A stretch of DNA of 64,000 bases, taken from Flexithrix dorotheae DSM 6795 (GTDB lineage Bacteria; Bacteroidota; Bacteroidia; Cytophagales; Flammeovirgaceae). Below are positions 1-8,342 of the stretch, one piece after another. The notes beneath the pieces are model-generated. The model saw nothing but the letters and a program-made list of their open reading frames with translations, was not told the origin of the DNA and ran no database searches. Made by a program: the position numbers and the translations under genes. The stretch is from assembly GCF_000379765.1 (NCBI RefSeq), contig NZ_KB903454.1:372001-436000 (forward strand). Reading direction: 5' to 3'. How positions within the stretch are numbered: the first letter of the stretch is position 1; every line of letters starts with the position of its first letter.

Positions 1-1006
1 CAAAAAGTAATTTTGTCCGAATTTCCTTTATTGGAAAATCAAACTCAATCCCAATCATCAATCCAATTCCTCTTACCTCTTTGGCAATGCCCATCCCTTT
101 TAATTCCTGTATTAAATAATTCCCAACCTGAGTCGCGTTTTCCATCAAATTCTCCTTCTCCATTACTTCCAGAACTGCTATTCCCGCAGCACAAGCCATA
201 TGGTTACCACCAAAAGTACTTCCCAGCATACCATATACAGCCTCAATTTTAGGACTAATGGCTATTCCACCAATTGGAAAACCATTCCCCATACCTTTGG
301 CCATGGTATAAATATCTGCTTTAACCTCAAAGTGATCATGAGAGAAAAACTTACCAGTCCTTCCATAACCACATTGAACAGCATCCGCTATAAAAACAGC
401 ATTATTGTCTTTACAAAGCCTTTCAATTTTTTTAATAAAAGAAGGGTTTGGTAGATTTATCCCACCTATTCCCTGAATTCCTTCAATAATAACCGCACTT
501 ATTTCCTCCTCCTGAAAAGCTTTTTCTAATGCCTTTTCATCATTAAATGGAAGGATTATGGCATTGTCAGTTTCATTTACGGGTGCCACAATCTTTGGAT
601 TATCAGTAACCGCCACCGATAGGGAAGTTCTACCATGAAAACCTTTTGTAAAGGAAATTACCTTCTTCTTACCATTATAAAAAGAGGCTAGTTTTATCGC
701 ATTTTCATTTGCTTCCGCTCCTGAATTACACAAAAACAAATTGTAATCCTGGTATCCTGAAACCTCCCCCAATTTCCTGGCAAATTTTTCCTGTAGTGGA
801 TTGATGATAAAATTAGAATAAAAAGCCAGTTCTTTGAGCTGGTTGGAAATTGACTCCACAAAATGAGGATGGCTATGCCCAATGGAAATCACGGCATGGC
901 CACCATATAAATCCAGGTATTTATTTCCTTCACTGTCCCATACATAAGAACCTTCACCCTTTACGGGTTTAATCCCAAATACAGGATAAACATCGAACAT
1001 ATTCAT
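1..1006 (-). CDS. argD: Acetylornithine (or succinylornithine) aminotransferase, partial
   Basis: PLP-dependent class III aminotransferase of arginine synthesis, converting the N-acyl-glutamate semialdehyde to N-acylornithine in the cytoplasm. The reading frame is open from the ATG at 1006 to the window edge, so about 335 residues are present and the C-terminus is missing. Visible landmarks, in order: YLDLYGGHAV near the start, NSGAEANENAIK (phosphate and substrate region), FTKGFHGRT, FIADAVQCGYGRTG (PLP-ring aspartate), and TMAKGMGNGFPIGG with the Schiff-base lysine. The position after the PLP-binding Asp is Ala, where most family members have Glu. It follows argC by about 100 bp on the same strand, so it is probably the third gene of an argG-argC-argD unit. 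Whether the acyl group is acetyl or succinyl cannot be told from this gene. Confidence 0.9.
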   Translation of the reverse strand, partial: MNMFDVYPVFGIKPVKGEGSYVWDSEGNKYLDLYGGHAVISIGHSHPHFVESISNQLKELAFYSNFIINPLQEKFARKLGEVSGYQDYNLFLCNSGAEANENAIKLASFYNGKKKVISFTKGFHGRTSLSVAVTDNPKIVAPVNETDNAIILPFNDEKALEKAFQEEEISAVIIEGIQGIGGINLPNPSFIKKIERLCKDNNAVFIADAVQCGYGRTGKFFSHDHFEVKADIYTMAKGMGNGFPIGGIAISPKIEAVYGMLGSTFGGNHMACAAGIAVLEVMEKENLMENATQVGNYLIQELKGMGIAKEVRGIGLMIGIEFDFPIKEIRTKLLF

Positions 1007-1107
1007 GGTATAAGAATATTTTTCTAATTAATAGAGGTGATAATTATTCTGATAGTCAACTTATTGTTTTACAATAGTTGGCTGTTGCTTTAAATTAACC
1101 TACAAAT

Positions 1108-2073
1108 TTAAAATCCCACAGGCTTAAGTTTCAACCCGGTAGTCTCTTCCCAGCCCAACATAAGGTTCATATTGTGAACTGCCTGACCTGAAGCACCTTT
1201 TACAAGATTATCAATCATACTAATAATCAGCACTTTATCGTCATGTTTTTCAATATATACTACAGCCTTATTGGTATTTACCACTTGTTTTAAATCAGGA
1301 TTAGTATCCGATACCACCACAAATGGAGCTCCAGCATAAAATCCTTTGAAAATGGAAACAATTTCTTCATACCCTAATTGGCACTTAGTATAAACTGAAG
1401 CCATAATTCCCCGGGAAAAATTTCCTCTTACCGGAATAAAGTTAATGGCTTTATCAAAAGCGGGTTGCAACTGTTTAATACTTTGGGAAATCTCCCTTAA
1501 ATGCTGGTGTTTGAATGCTTTATATACAGAAACATTATTATTTCGCCAGCTAAAATGTGTTGTTGGAGAAGGATTTTGACCAGCTCCAGTTGACCCTGTT
1601 ATGGCATTCACATGCACTTCATCGGTCAATAATTTCCTTGCTGCCAGGGGTAAAATAGCCAGTTGGATACATGTAGCAAAGCATCCTGGATTCGCCAGCC
1701 TTTGGGCATCCCGGATCGCCTGACGGTTTAGTTCTGGCAAACCATAAACAAAATCGTGAAGCGGAGCTTTTATCCTAAAATCCTGACTCATATCAATTAC
1801 CCTGATTTTGCCAGGAATAGGATTTTCCTTCATAAAGACTTCTGAAGCGCCATGCCCCATGCATAAAAACAACACATCAATTCTGGGGGAAATTTCACTT
1901 ACAAATTCTAAATTGATCTCTCCAATTAAATCTTTGTGAATATGATGAACAGGTTTCCCTGCATTACTATTACTATGTACGAAACTGATGGTAACCCGAG
2001 GATGGTTGACTAAAATTCTCAACAACTCTCCAGCGGTATAACCAGCTCCACCAACTATTCCTACTCTTACCAT
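1108..2073 (-). CDS. argC: N-acyl-gamma-glutamyl-phosphate reductase
   Basis: NADPH-dependent reduction of N-acylglutamyl phosphate to the semialdehyde, third step of arginine synthesis. The 321-residue protein begins VRVGIVGGAGYTAGELLRIL, a Rossmann dinucleotide-binding start. The catalytic cysteine lies in ANPGCFATCIQLAILPL, and the substrate-binding segment TGSTGAGQNPSPTTHFSWR follows. Length fits the short type of the family. Its ATG shares one base with the argG stop codon (TAATG), which indicates translational coupling. It is followed after about 100 bp by argD. All landmarks of an active enzyme are present. Confidence 0.96.
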   Translation of the reverse strand: MVRVGIVGGAGYTAGELLRILVNHPRVTISFVHSNSNAGKPVHHIHKDLIGEINLEFVSEISPRIDVLFLCMGHGASEVFMKENPIPGKIRVIDMSQDFRIKAPLHDFVYGLPELNRQAIRDAQRLANPGCFATCIQLAILPLAARKLLTDEVHVNAITGSTGAGQNPSPTTHFSWRNNNVSVYKAFKHQHLREISQSIKQLQPAFDKAINFIPVRGNFSRGIMASVYTKCQLGYEEIVSIFKGFYAGAPFVVVSDTNPDLKQVVNTNKAVVYIEKHDDKVLIISMIDNLVKGASGQAVHNMNLMLGWEETTGLKLKPVGF

Positions 2074-3266
2074 TATTTATCTGAATTTACTTGGTGATAG
2101 ATTTTTATTTGATTACTGATTATTTTAGTAAATCCTTTCACATCCTCTCCTGACCAGGCCAGATTCATTTCTCCATAACTTCCAAACTTAGCCGACATTA
2201 AATCATAAGGAGATTCAATTCCTAAAACATCAAATTTATAGGGAGATAGTTTCACTTTTACTTTCCCCGTCATATTTTGTTGGGTATCCTCCAGAAACTT
2301 TTCAATATTTCGCATAACCGGATCAAGGTATTGCCCTTCGTGCAACATCATGCCGTACCAATTGGCCAACTGCTCTTTCCAGTACAATTGCCATTTGGTT
2401 TGCACATGTTTACCCAAAAGATGGTGGGCCTTTATAATTATGAGTGGTGCAGCAGCTTCAAAGCCTACTCTTCCTTTTATACCAATAATAGTATCACCCA
2501 CATGCACATCTCTACCCACCGCATATCCGGAGGCCAGCTCTTCTAATGCCTGTATGGCCTTCACAGGATTCTCAAAAGTTTCTCCTTCCAAACCTATCAG
2601 CTCTCCTTTTTCAAAGGAAAGTTCAATTACCTTCTCTCCAGACGCTGTGAGTTGGGTTGGATATGCCTCCTCAGGCAAAACACCATCGGAAGTCAGGGTT
2701 TCTACTCCCCCTACACTGGTTCCCCACAATCCTTTGTTGATAGAATACTTTGACTTTGTCCAGTCTCTCTCCACACCATTTGCAGCAAGATATTCTACTT
2801 CAGCTTCTCGGGATAACTTCTGGTCCCTTATTGGGGTGATGATCTCAATATCCGGAGCCATTATCTGAAAAATCAGGTCGAATCTTACCTGATCATTTCC
2901 TGCACCAGTACTTCCGTGAGCAATAGCTTCAGCACTTAAAGATTTCGCATATTTAATGATTTCCACAGCCTGAAAAACTCTTTCAGCACTTACAGAAAGT
3001 GGATAAGTATTGTTTTTGAGGATATCCCCGAAAATTAAATATTTGATACAATTTTGATAATAGCTGTCAGTGGCATCAATTGTTGTATGGGAAACAACAC
3101 CCAATTTAATCGCATTACTTTCAATTTCTTTCAATTCCTCTTCTGAAAACCCACCAGTGTTTACTATTGCGGAATAAACTTCCATTTTCAATTCATTGGT
3201 CAGGTATTTCACACAATACGAAGTATCTAATCCACCGCTATAGGCAAGTACAACCTTTTTACTCAT
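2073..3266 (-). CDS. argG: Argininosuccinate synthase
   Basis: ATP-dependent condensation of citrulline and aspartate to argininosuccinate. The 397-residue protein starts KKVVLAYSGGLDTSYCVKYL, containing the PP-loop SGGLDTS. GSTGAGNDQVRFD supplies the aspartate/citrulline-binding segment, and EVEYLAANGV and SPYDLMSAKFGSYGEMN are further family landmarks. Its stop overlaps the argC start by one base. A 388-bp leader separates it from the upstream acetyltransferase gene, with a perfect 9-bp hairpin at 3482-3515 and a weak TAnnTTTG motif at 3380-3387, so it may have its own promoter. Confidence 0.96.
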   Translation of the reverse strand: MSKKVVLAYSGGLDTSYCVKYLTNELKMEVYSAIVNTGGFSEEELKEIESNAIKLGVVSHTTIDATDSYYQNCIKYLIFGDILKNNTYPLSVSAERVFQAVEIIKYAKSLSAEAIAHGSTGAGNDQVRFDLIFQIMAPDIEIITPIRDQKLSREAEVEYLAANGVERDWTKSKYSINKGLWGTSVGGVETLTSDGVLPEEAYPTQLTASGEKVIELSFEKGELIGLEGETFENPVKAIQALEELASGYAVGRDVHVGDTIIGIKGRVGFEAAAPLIIIKAHHLLGKHVQTKWQLYWKEQLANWYGMMLHEGQYLDPVMRNIEKFLEDTQQNMTGKVKVKLSPYKFDVLGIESPYDLMSAKFGSYGEMNLAWSGEDVKGFTKIISNQIKIYHQVNSDK

Positions 3267-3654
3267 ATCTCAATATTTTTAGTCTTGCTTTCAATTAAAT
3301 TCCCCGAATAATCCTTATTTAAAAATTGAAAGCAACAGACTTTAATGCTTTATTAAAAATTAATGATTTACTAAATATTCAAAAATATAACTACATGCTT
3401 AAAAAGGCTAAATCCCTTTTAAAAATTTGATAAAAAACTAAAATTGGTTAAGGCTTAAATAAGTAATTTAAACTAGTGCCACAGGAACTAAATTTATATG
3501 ATAAGATAGTTCCTGACAATCATTTGATACACACCAATAAAACATATGCGTATTTCGATAGGACAGGTTCTCTGTTTGTCGCACAAGTGGTATCAGGAAA
3601 TTTAGCCTGGCTTTTTTATTTTAAATAAATTTTAAAACCAGGTTAAAATGTTAA
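3267..3654 (-). promoter_or_regulatory. Leader region upstream of argG
   Basis: This gap between the GNAT gene and argG holds no convincing gene. It contains a hairpin with perfect 9-bp arms (CAGGAACTA/TAGTTCCTG, 3482-3515), a candidate -7 element TATTTTTG reading leftwards at 3380-3387 with no clear -33 partner, and an imperfect inverted repeat at 3601-3647 just past the GNAT stop codon. It is likely the argG promoter and leader; the function of the hairpin is unknown. Confidence 0.35.
3601..3647. terminator. Possible hairpin terminator after the GNAT gene
   Basis: TTTAGCCTGG at 3601-3610 pairs with CCAGGTTAAA at 3638-3647 with one mismatch, enclosing an AT-rich interior that can also pair. 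It lies 8 bp past the GNAT stop codon. The T-run sits inside the structure rather than after it, so this is only a weak terminator candidate. Confidence 0.3.
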
Positions 3655-4359
3655 TCAGGAAATTGCCATCCTTTCTTTTTTCTTTTTTAACCTCAAGGCA
3701 TTTTCCATTTTTCTAGATTCAATTTTTTTAGCTAATAATTCCTTTTTGTGCTTTCTCACCGCAAGGAATCGCAAAAACAATTGCCATCTTTCATATAAAT
3801 TCTTTTGTTTCTTTTGCCTGTTTTGCACATCCTCGGTCGGGTCATAAATCATTCCCGTGCAGAGACAGTGTGTTCTCCCTGTTCTGGTAAGAATATCGAA
3901 ATTAGTGCAACTCTGGCAACCTTTCCAGAAAGCTTCATCGGTAGTTAATTCGGAAAAGGTTACGGGTTTGTAGCCTAAGTCAGAATTAATTTTCATTACC
4001 GCCAAACTGGTAGTGATCCCAAAAATCTTGGATTTAGGGAATTTTTTTCTGGATAACTCGAAAACTTTTGCCTTAATTAATTTAGCCAACCCTCCTTTCC
4101 TGTACTCGGGCAGAACAATAAGACCGGAATTGGCTACATACTTCCCATGACTCCAGGTTTCTATATAACAAAATCCGGCAAAAGAAGTCCCTGCCAAGGC
4201 AATTACGGCCTTGCCTTCCCTTATTTTATCGGAAATATATAATGGTGATCTTTTTGCTATTCCTGTTCCTCTGGCTTTGGCTGCATCTTCCATTGCCTGA
4301 GTAATTTCCTCCGCATATTTTACATGTTCCTCAGAAGCAAATAATATTTGAAATTTCAT
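3655..4359 (-). CDS. GNAT-family N-acetyltransferase of the arginine cluster
   Basis: Probable acetyl-CoA-dependent N-acetyltransferase, about 234 residues. The GNAT core is visible: SGLIVLPEYRKGGLAKLIKAKVFELSR matches motif A with an R/Q-x-x-G-x-G/A-type acetyl-CoA loop, preceded by FAGFCYIETW. I chose the ATG at 4359 over an in-frame GTG at 4374 because GGAGG lies about 8 bases before it. After the core come four cysteines in about 20 residues (C-x2-C, then C-x-C), a possible metal site, and a very basic Lys-rich tail. Its place directly before argG, argC and argD suggests it makes the N-acetylglutamate that starts the pathway in place of ArgA or ArgJ. That role is an inference from position; a ribosomal or other acetyltransferase remains possible. 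Confidence 0.8.
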   Translation of the reverse strand: MKFQILFASEEHVKYAEEITQAMEDAAKARGTGIAKRSPLYISDKIREGKAVIALAGTSFAGFCYIETWSHGKYVANSGLIVLPEYRKGGLAKLIKAKVFELSRKKFPKSKIFGITTSLAVMKINSDLGYKPVTFSELTTDEAFWKGCQSCTNFDILTRTGRTHCLCTGMIYDPTEDVQNRQKKQKNLYERWQLFLRFLAVRKHKKELLAKKIESRKMENALRLKKKKERMAIS

Positions 4360-4847
4360 ATTTTCCCCCTCCACCCCGAAAGGTGTTATTAATTTGGCAC
4401 AAAGAATAATTATAAATAAATGAAATGCTGGGCAGGCTAATCAGAAACCCGGGAAACTGCTTTGCCTCAAGGGTTTGATTTTAGTGGCGTGATCAATACA
4501 CAGAGATTTGTATAGATAAATACTTAAAAACATTCCTTTTTTGCCAATAAGTAACAAATAGATATTTTTCAAAATTTACAATACAAAGCTACATTATTTT
4601 CAATAAAATAAGTCAACTGATTAATTATTTTTACACAATTCCGCCTTTTTTTTTAAATCTGCCGGAAATGATCCTGTAAAATCGATTTCATTAATTCTTA
4701 GTATATTTATATTTATTGTTTATCTTCAAAGTATAATATACTGCTACTTAAAAATGTTATTACAATAAATATTACTTTTTGATTCACTTATTAACCATTA
4801 CCAGTCTAACTACACATCATACCTAACAGTAAGGTACATTTTTTAAA
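4360..4847. promoter_or_regulatory. Divergent control region, GNAT gene and sensor kinase
   Basis: This 488-bp gap separates two divergently read genes and must hold both promoters. No small gene is convincing. Near the GNAT side, AGGC/GCCT (4434-4437 with 4464-4467) and AAACCC/GGGTTT (4445-4450 with 4471-4476) are crossing complementary pairs that could form an H-type pseudoknot in the leftward transcript. The remainder is very AT-rich, with no clear promoter motif. Confidence 0.35.
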
Positions 4848-7800
4848 ATGGCTATTCAATTAATTAAAAATATTAAGCCTGGATTAGTTTTTCTTTTTTT
4901 ATTTAACTGCTTATTGATATACGGTCAGAAAAAAGGATTAAATCCTGAAAAGGACCTGACACAATACAATTTAAATATCTGGGGAAATAGTGATGGCCTG
5001 CCCTCTCAGGGAGCCAACAATATTTTACAGCATCAGGATGGTTATTTATGGATTTCTACTTTCAATGGATTAGTAAAATTTGATGGACGTAGTATCAGTA
5101 CTATCCCTATTTTTGATACCACTGCCAATTTAATTGGCAACTCATTTAAACGACTTTATCAGGATACCGAAAACACGCTTTGGGTGTCATCCAATGGAAG
5201 TGGATTGTTATCTCTTAAGGATAATGCACTTAGTATATTCACAAAAGAAAACGGACTTCCAAGCAATATTGTAAATGATATATTAAAAGACAGAAATGGA
5301 AAACTATGGGTTGGGACAGCCAGTGGATTAACCTTTAAGAAAGAATTCGAATTTACCCAGGAAGGAGTAAAACAGCCATTAACGCAATCGGGAATAAACC
5401 GAATTATTCAGGACTCTGCCGGAAATATCTGGATTGCCACACAGGAAAAAGGAGTTTTCAAACTTACGGAGGAAGGAGAAGTTTTGGAAAATTTCCCGTT
5501 AGCCAATAAACAGGCACTTGAACTGGAACAAGACCACGTTGGAAATATTTGGATTGGCACCAATAAAGGCATCGTGATAATTTCCCCACAAAATAGAATA
5601 TTTAGTTTTGGTCCACAACACGAACTTCCCGGATTAATTATCAAAGCCATCTATGAAGATCAGGATAAGGGCATTTGGATTGGTACTAATAAAGGTTTAT
5701 GCAGATTTTATAATAATGAACTTCAGGTGTTGGTAGAAAAAAGCCAGATTCCAAATCATGATGTAACCAATATTATTGAAGACAATGAGGGTAATTTATG
5801 GGTAAGCACTTACCAATCAGGGTTTTACCAACTAACAGAAGGAAAGTTCACTACTTATACTATCAATCAGGGACTTACCGGAAATCATGTGTATAGCATT
5901 GTAGAATCAGATACAGGGCAATACCTTGTGGCCACTAATGCCGGAATAAGTCAGTTTAAACCAGGTTGGGACTGGCACCCATTTTTGGTAGACGGAAAAC
6001 CATTTAATAAAAGGGTAAGAGATTTATTTATTGACAGTAAAGGCAACACCTGGTTTTGTACTGAAAATACCCTTTTCTGTATGGAAAATGGAGGTAAATT
6101 AAAAAAGTATTCTACAAAGGACGGTCTATCACATGCTTATGTTAGAACTATTTTTGAGGACAAGGAAGGAAATATGTGGTTTGGAACTGAAGATGGTTTA
6201 AATAAATTTTCTGATGGAGAATTTGTCCCAATTTTGGCTGAAGGAGAATTGTCAAGCCAAAAGATACATGCTATCAATCAGGATAGTGAGGGAACCATTT
6301 GGATATCAACCGAGGAAGGACTTAATAGCCTAAAGGATGGAAAGATAACTTCCTACACCTCCAAAGACGGACTATCCGGAAATGTCATTTTCCAGATTTA
6401 TGAAGATGAGGACGAAGTCCTCTGGATCGGTACTAATGGAGGTATTACCCGATACAAAAACAATGAATTTATAAGTATTAACAGAGCCAATAATTTCCCT
6501 ATTCATTCCGCTTTCGATTTTTTGGAGGATGAAGAAAACAATTTGTGGATACCGTGTAATGGAGGTATTTTAAGAGTACCCAAATCAGAGCTGAATGCTG
6601 TTGCCGATGGAGAAATTAAGAAAATTACAAGTTTCAGAATTTTTAATAAGGATGATGGCATGAAAGCCAATGCAGCAACTGCTAATGCCAGATCCTTAAT
6701 TTCCACGAATGGCTCTTTTTGGATTGCCACTCCTAATGGGGTTACTTTAATAGAAAATCCCCTTGAAATTTCCCTGAATAAACAGGCTCCAAAAATAATA
6801 ATTGAATCGATTTCGGTTGATAATAAAAACGTACCCATAAAAAGCCCAATAGTTATTCCTCCAGGTAACCACAGGATCAACATTAAATTCACTGCATTAA
6901 GTTTTAAAGCACCCAAAAGGGTCACCTTTGCTTATGCCCTGGAGCCCGAATATCACATGCAAAAAATTGGCAGCCAGAGAGAGGTTTCCTTTAACAATCT
7001 CCATCCTGATACCTATAATTTTACGGTAATGGCTTTTAATAATGATGACTTTTACCATCAGACTGAATTGGTGATCATCAAACAACCCTATTTTTACCAG
7101 AAAACCTTATTTCAGTTATTAGCTCCTTTCCTGGTGCTAATTTTCCTGATGTTGGTTACCAAATGGAATTCCAGAAGGGTAAGAAAGCAAAATGAATTTC
7201 TGGAGCAAACCGTTCAGGAAAGAACAGAAGAGATTCATATTCAAAAAGAACAAATTGATAAACAACGGAAAAGTATTGAAAGAAAGAACAAAGAGTTGGG
7301 CAGAAAAAATTCCGAACTCATAGATTTAAATGAGGAAAAAAATCAATTGATTGGAATTGTAGCTCATGATTTGAAAAGCCCATTAGGGCAAATATATGGG
7401 TTAATTAACCTCATCAAAATGGATGGGGATAATCTTACCGAGGAGCAAAAAATGTATTTTGACCACATTTTTAATTCTGCCAACCGATTGAATGGTATGA
7501 TCTCCCATATTCTAAATGTGGAATCCATTGAATCCAAAAGCTTCAATTTTAGCATGGAGGTGATTAATTTGTATTATACACTACTGGATGTGAGCAATGA
7601 TTATACCCCGGATCTAAACAGGAAGCAGCTGAAGCTGGAATTTTCCCCTGAAAAGCCTCAGGATTTTTTGGTAGAAACAGATGCCAAAATTGTAGTTCAG
7701 GTTTTTGCTAATCTTTTATCAAATGCCATTAAATTTTCCCCTCCTGAAAAGAAAATTTTTGTGTCAATTTCTACAGCAGAAAAAGGAAAAGTAAGAGTAG

Positions 7801-8060
7801 AAATTAAAGATGAAGGTCCCGGGATTACCAAGGAAGATATGAAAAAATTATTTGGTAAATACCAGCGTCTGAGTGCCAAACCTACCGGAGGAGAGAAATC
7901 AACCGGCCTGGGGCTCGCCATAGCCAAAAAATATGTAGAAGCACTTAAGGGAAAGATCTGGTGTGAAAGCCAGGAAGGAAAAGGAGCCAGTTTTATTGTA
8001 GAATTTCCACTCGCCAAAAGCAAAAAGAAAAAACAAAAAGCAGAGGAGACCAAAACATGA
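4848..8060 (+). CDS. Propeller-type membrane sensor histidine kinase
   Basis: Inner-membrane sensor kinase of 1070 residues. It has a signal sequence (residues 1-26), a long periplasmic region of about 14 two-component-regulator propeller repeats with the recurring pattern NLWVGT..GL/WIGTN.G (about residues 40-610), a Y_Y_Y-like beta-sandwich (about 650-740), one membrane span (about 753-772), a coiled coil, and a DHp domain with the phospho-acceptor His840 in IVAHDLKSPLGQIYG. The ATPase domain follows with N-box FANLLSNAIKFSP, G1 DEGPGITKED and G2 TGLGLAIAKKY. Unlike many Bacteroidota hybrid regulators it has no receiver or AraC-type domain, and no response regulator is encoded nearby, so its partner is elsewhere. 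Its ligand is unknown; related propellers often sense polysaccharide fragments. Confidence 0.93.
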   Translation: MAIQLIKNIKPGLVFLFLFNCLLIYGQKKGLNPEKDLTQYNLNIWGNSDGLPSQGANNILQHQDGYLWISTFNGLVKFDGRSISTIPIFDTTANLIGNSFKRLYQDTENTLWVSSNGSGLLSLKDNALSIFTKENGLPSNIVNDILKDRNGKLWVGTASGLTFKKEFEFTQEGVKQPLTQSGINRIIQDSAGNIWIATQEKGVFKLTEEGEVLENFPLANKQALELEQDHVGNIWIGTNKGIVIISPQNRIFSFGPQHELPGLIIKAIYEDQDKGIWIGTNKGLCRFYNNELQVLVEKSQIPNHDVTNIIEDNEGNLWVSTYQSGFYQLTEGKFTTYTINQGLTGNHVYSIVESDTGQYLVATNAGISQFKPGWDWHPFLVDGKPFNKRVRDLFIDSKGNTWFCTENTLFCMENGGKLKKYSTKDGLSHAYVRTIFEDKEGNMWFGTEDGLNKFSDGEFVPILAEGELSSQKIHAINQDSEGTIWISTEEGLNSLKDGKITSYTSKDGLSGNVIFQIYEDEDEVLWIGTNGGITRYKNNEFISINRANNFPIHSAFDFLEDEENNLWIPCNGGILRVPKSELNAVADGEIKKITSFRIFNKDDGMKANAATANARSLISTNGSFWIATPNGVTLIENPLEISLNKQAPKIIIESISVDNKNVPIKSPIVIPPGNHRINIKFTALSFKAPKRVTFAYALEPEYHMQKIGSQREVSFNNLHPDTYNFTVMAFNNDDFYHQTELVIIKQPYFYQKTLFQLLAPFLVLIFLMLVTKWNSRRVRKQNEFLEQTVQERTEEIHIQKEQIDKQRKSIERKNKELGRKNSELIDLNEEKNQLIGIVAHDLKSPLGQIYGLINLIKMDGDNLTEEQKMYFDHIFNSANRLNGMISHILNVESIESKSFNFSMEVINLYYTLLDVSNDYTPDLNRKQLKLEFSPEKPQDFLVETDAKIVVQVFANLLSNAIKFSPPEKKIFVSISTAEKGKVRVEIKDEGPGITKEDMKKLFGKYQRLSAKPTGGEKSTGLGLAIAKKYVEALKGKIWCESQEGKGASFIVEFPLAKSKKKKQKAEETKT

Positions 8061-8180
8061 TTGGGTGCATATTTTTCATTCTATAAAGCCTTAATCTTTT
8101 ATTCAATTCCTACATTAAAGTATCCATTCCATAACCCAACTTGTAATTTTATCCGTAATGCTGCTTTAAGCACCTATGCT

Positions 8181-8260
8181 TTTATTTCCGAGGAATAACA
8201 ACCTCTCTATCAGTTTTTTATAGCAAAATAATACACGATTAATTTTGAATTATTATTAAA
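8181..8260 (+). repeat. Dispersed ~80-bp noncoding repeat, copy A
   Basis: By hand alignment, 67 of 80 positions are identical to 27661-27740, in the same orientation and without gaps. The best-conserved parts are a CTCTCTA core, then GCAAAATAAT and TTAATTTTGAATTATTA. Flanks beyond the 80 bp do not align well, apart from a possible AAGCACC at the left. Both copies are intergenic and beyond the 3' end of a gene. I see no coding potential and no clear terminal inverted repeats. Confidence 0.75.
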
Positions 8261-8287
8261 TGAGTATTTGGCTTTATTAGGAAAAGC

Positions 8288-8318
8288 AAAAAAAAAGACA
8301 TCTTCATTAAAAGATGTC
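8288..8318 (-). terminator. Rho-independent terminator of the SulP gene
   Basis: Perfect 8-bp stem GACATCTT/AAGATGTC (8297-8304 with 8311-8318) with a 6-base loop. On the minus strand it is followed directly by nine T (8288-8296). It lies about 25 bp after the SulP stop. Confidence 0.9.
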
Positions 8319-8342
8319 CATTCCTTTTAAAAATTTTTCTTT

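Larger units (their letters stand above)
8061..8342. other. Convergent gap carrying repeat copy A and a terminator
   Basis: This gap separates the ends of the sensor kinase and SulP genes. It holds the first copy of the ~80-bp dispersed repeat (8181-8260) and a strong leftward terminator (8288-8318). No open frame looks like a gene. Confidence 0.6.

Noticed and set aside
13-454. Two plus-strand frames at the left edge
   Set aside because: Antisense to the well-supported partial argD.
2350-2868. 172-codon plus-strand frame inside argG
   Set aside because: Antisense shadow of a clear argG coding sequence; no homology-like motifs.
3540-3600. 19-codon frame starting ATGCGTATTTCG in the argG leader
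   Set aside because: On the strand opposite to the arginine genes, too short, no ribosome site.
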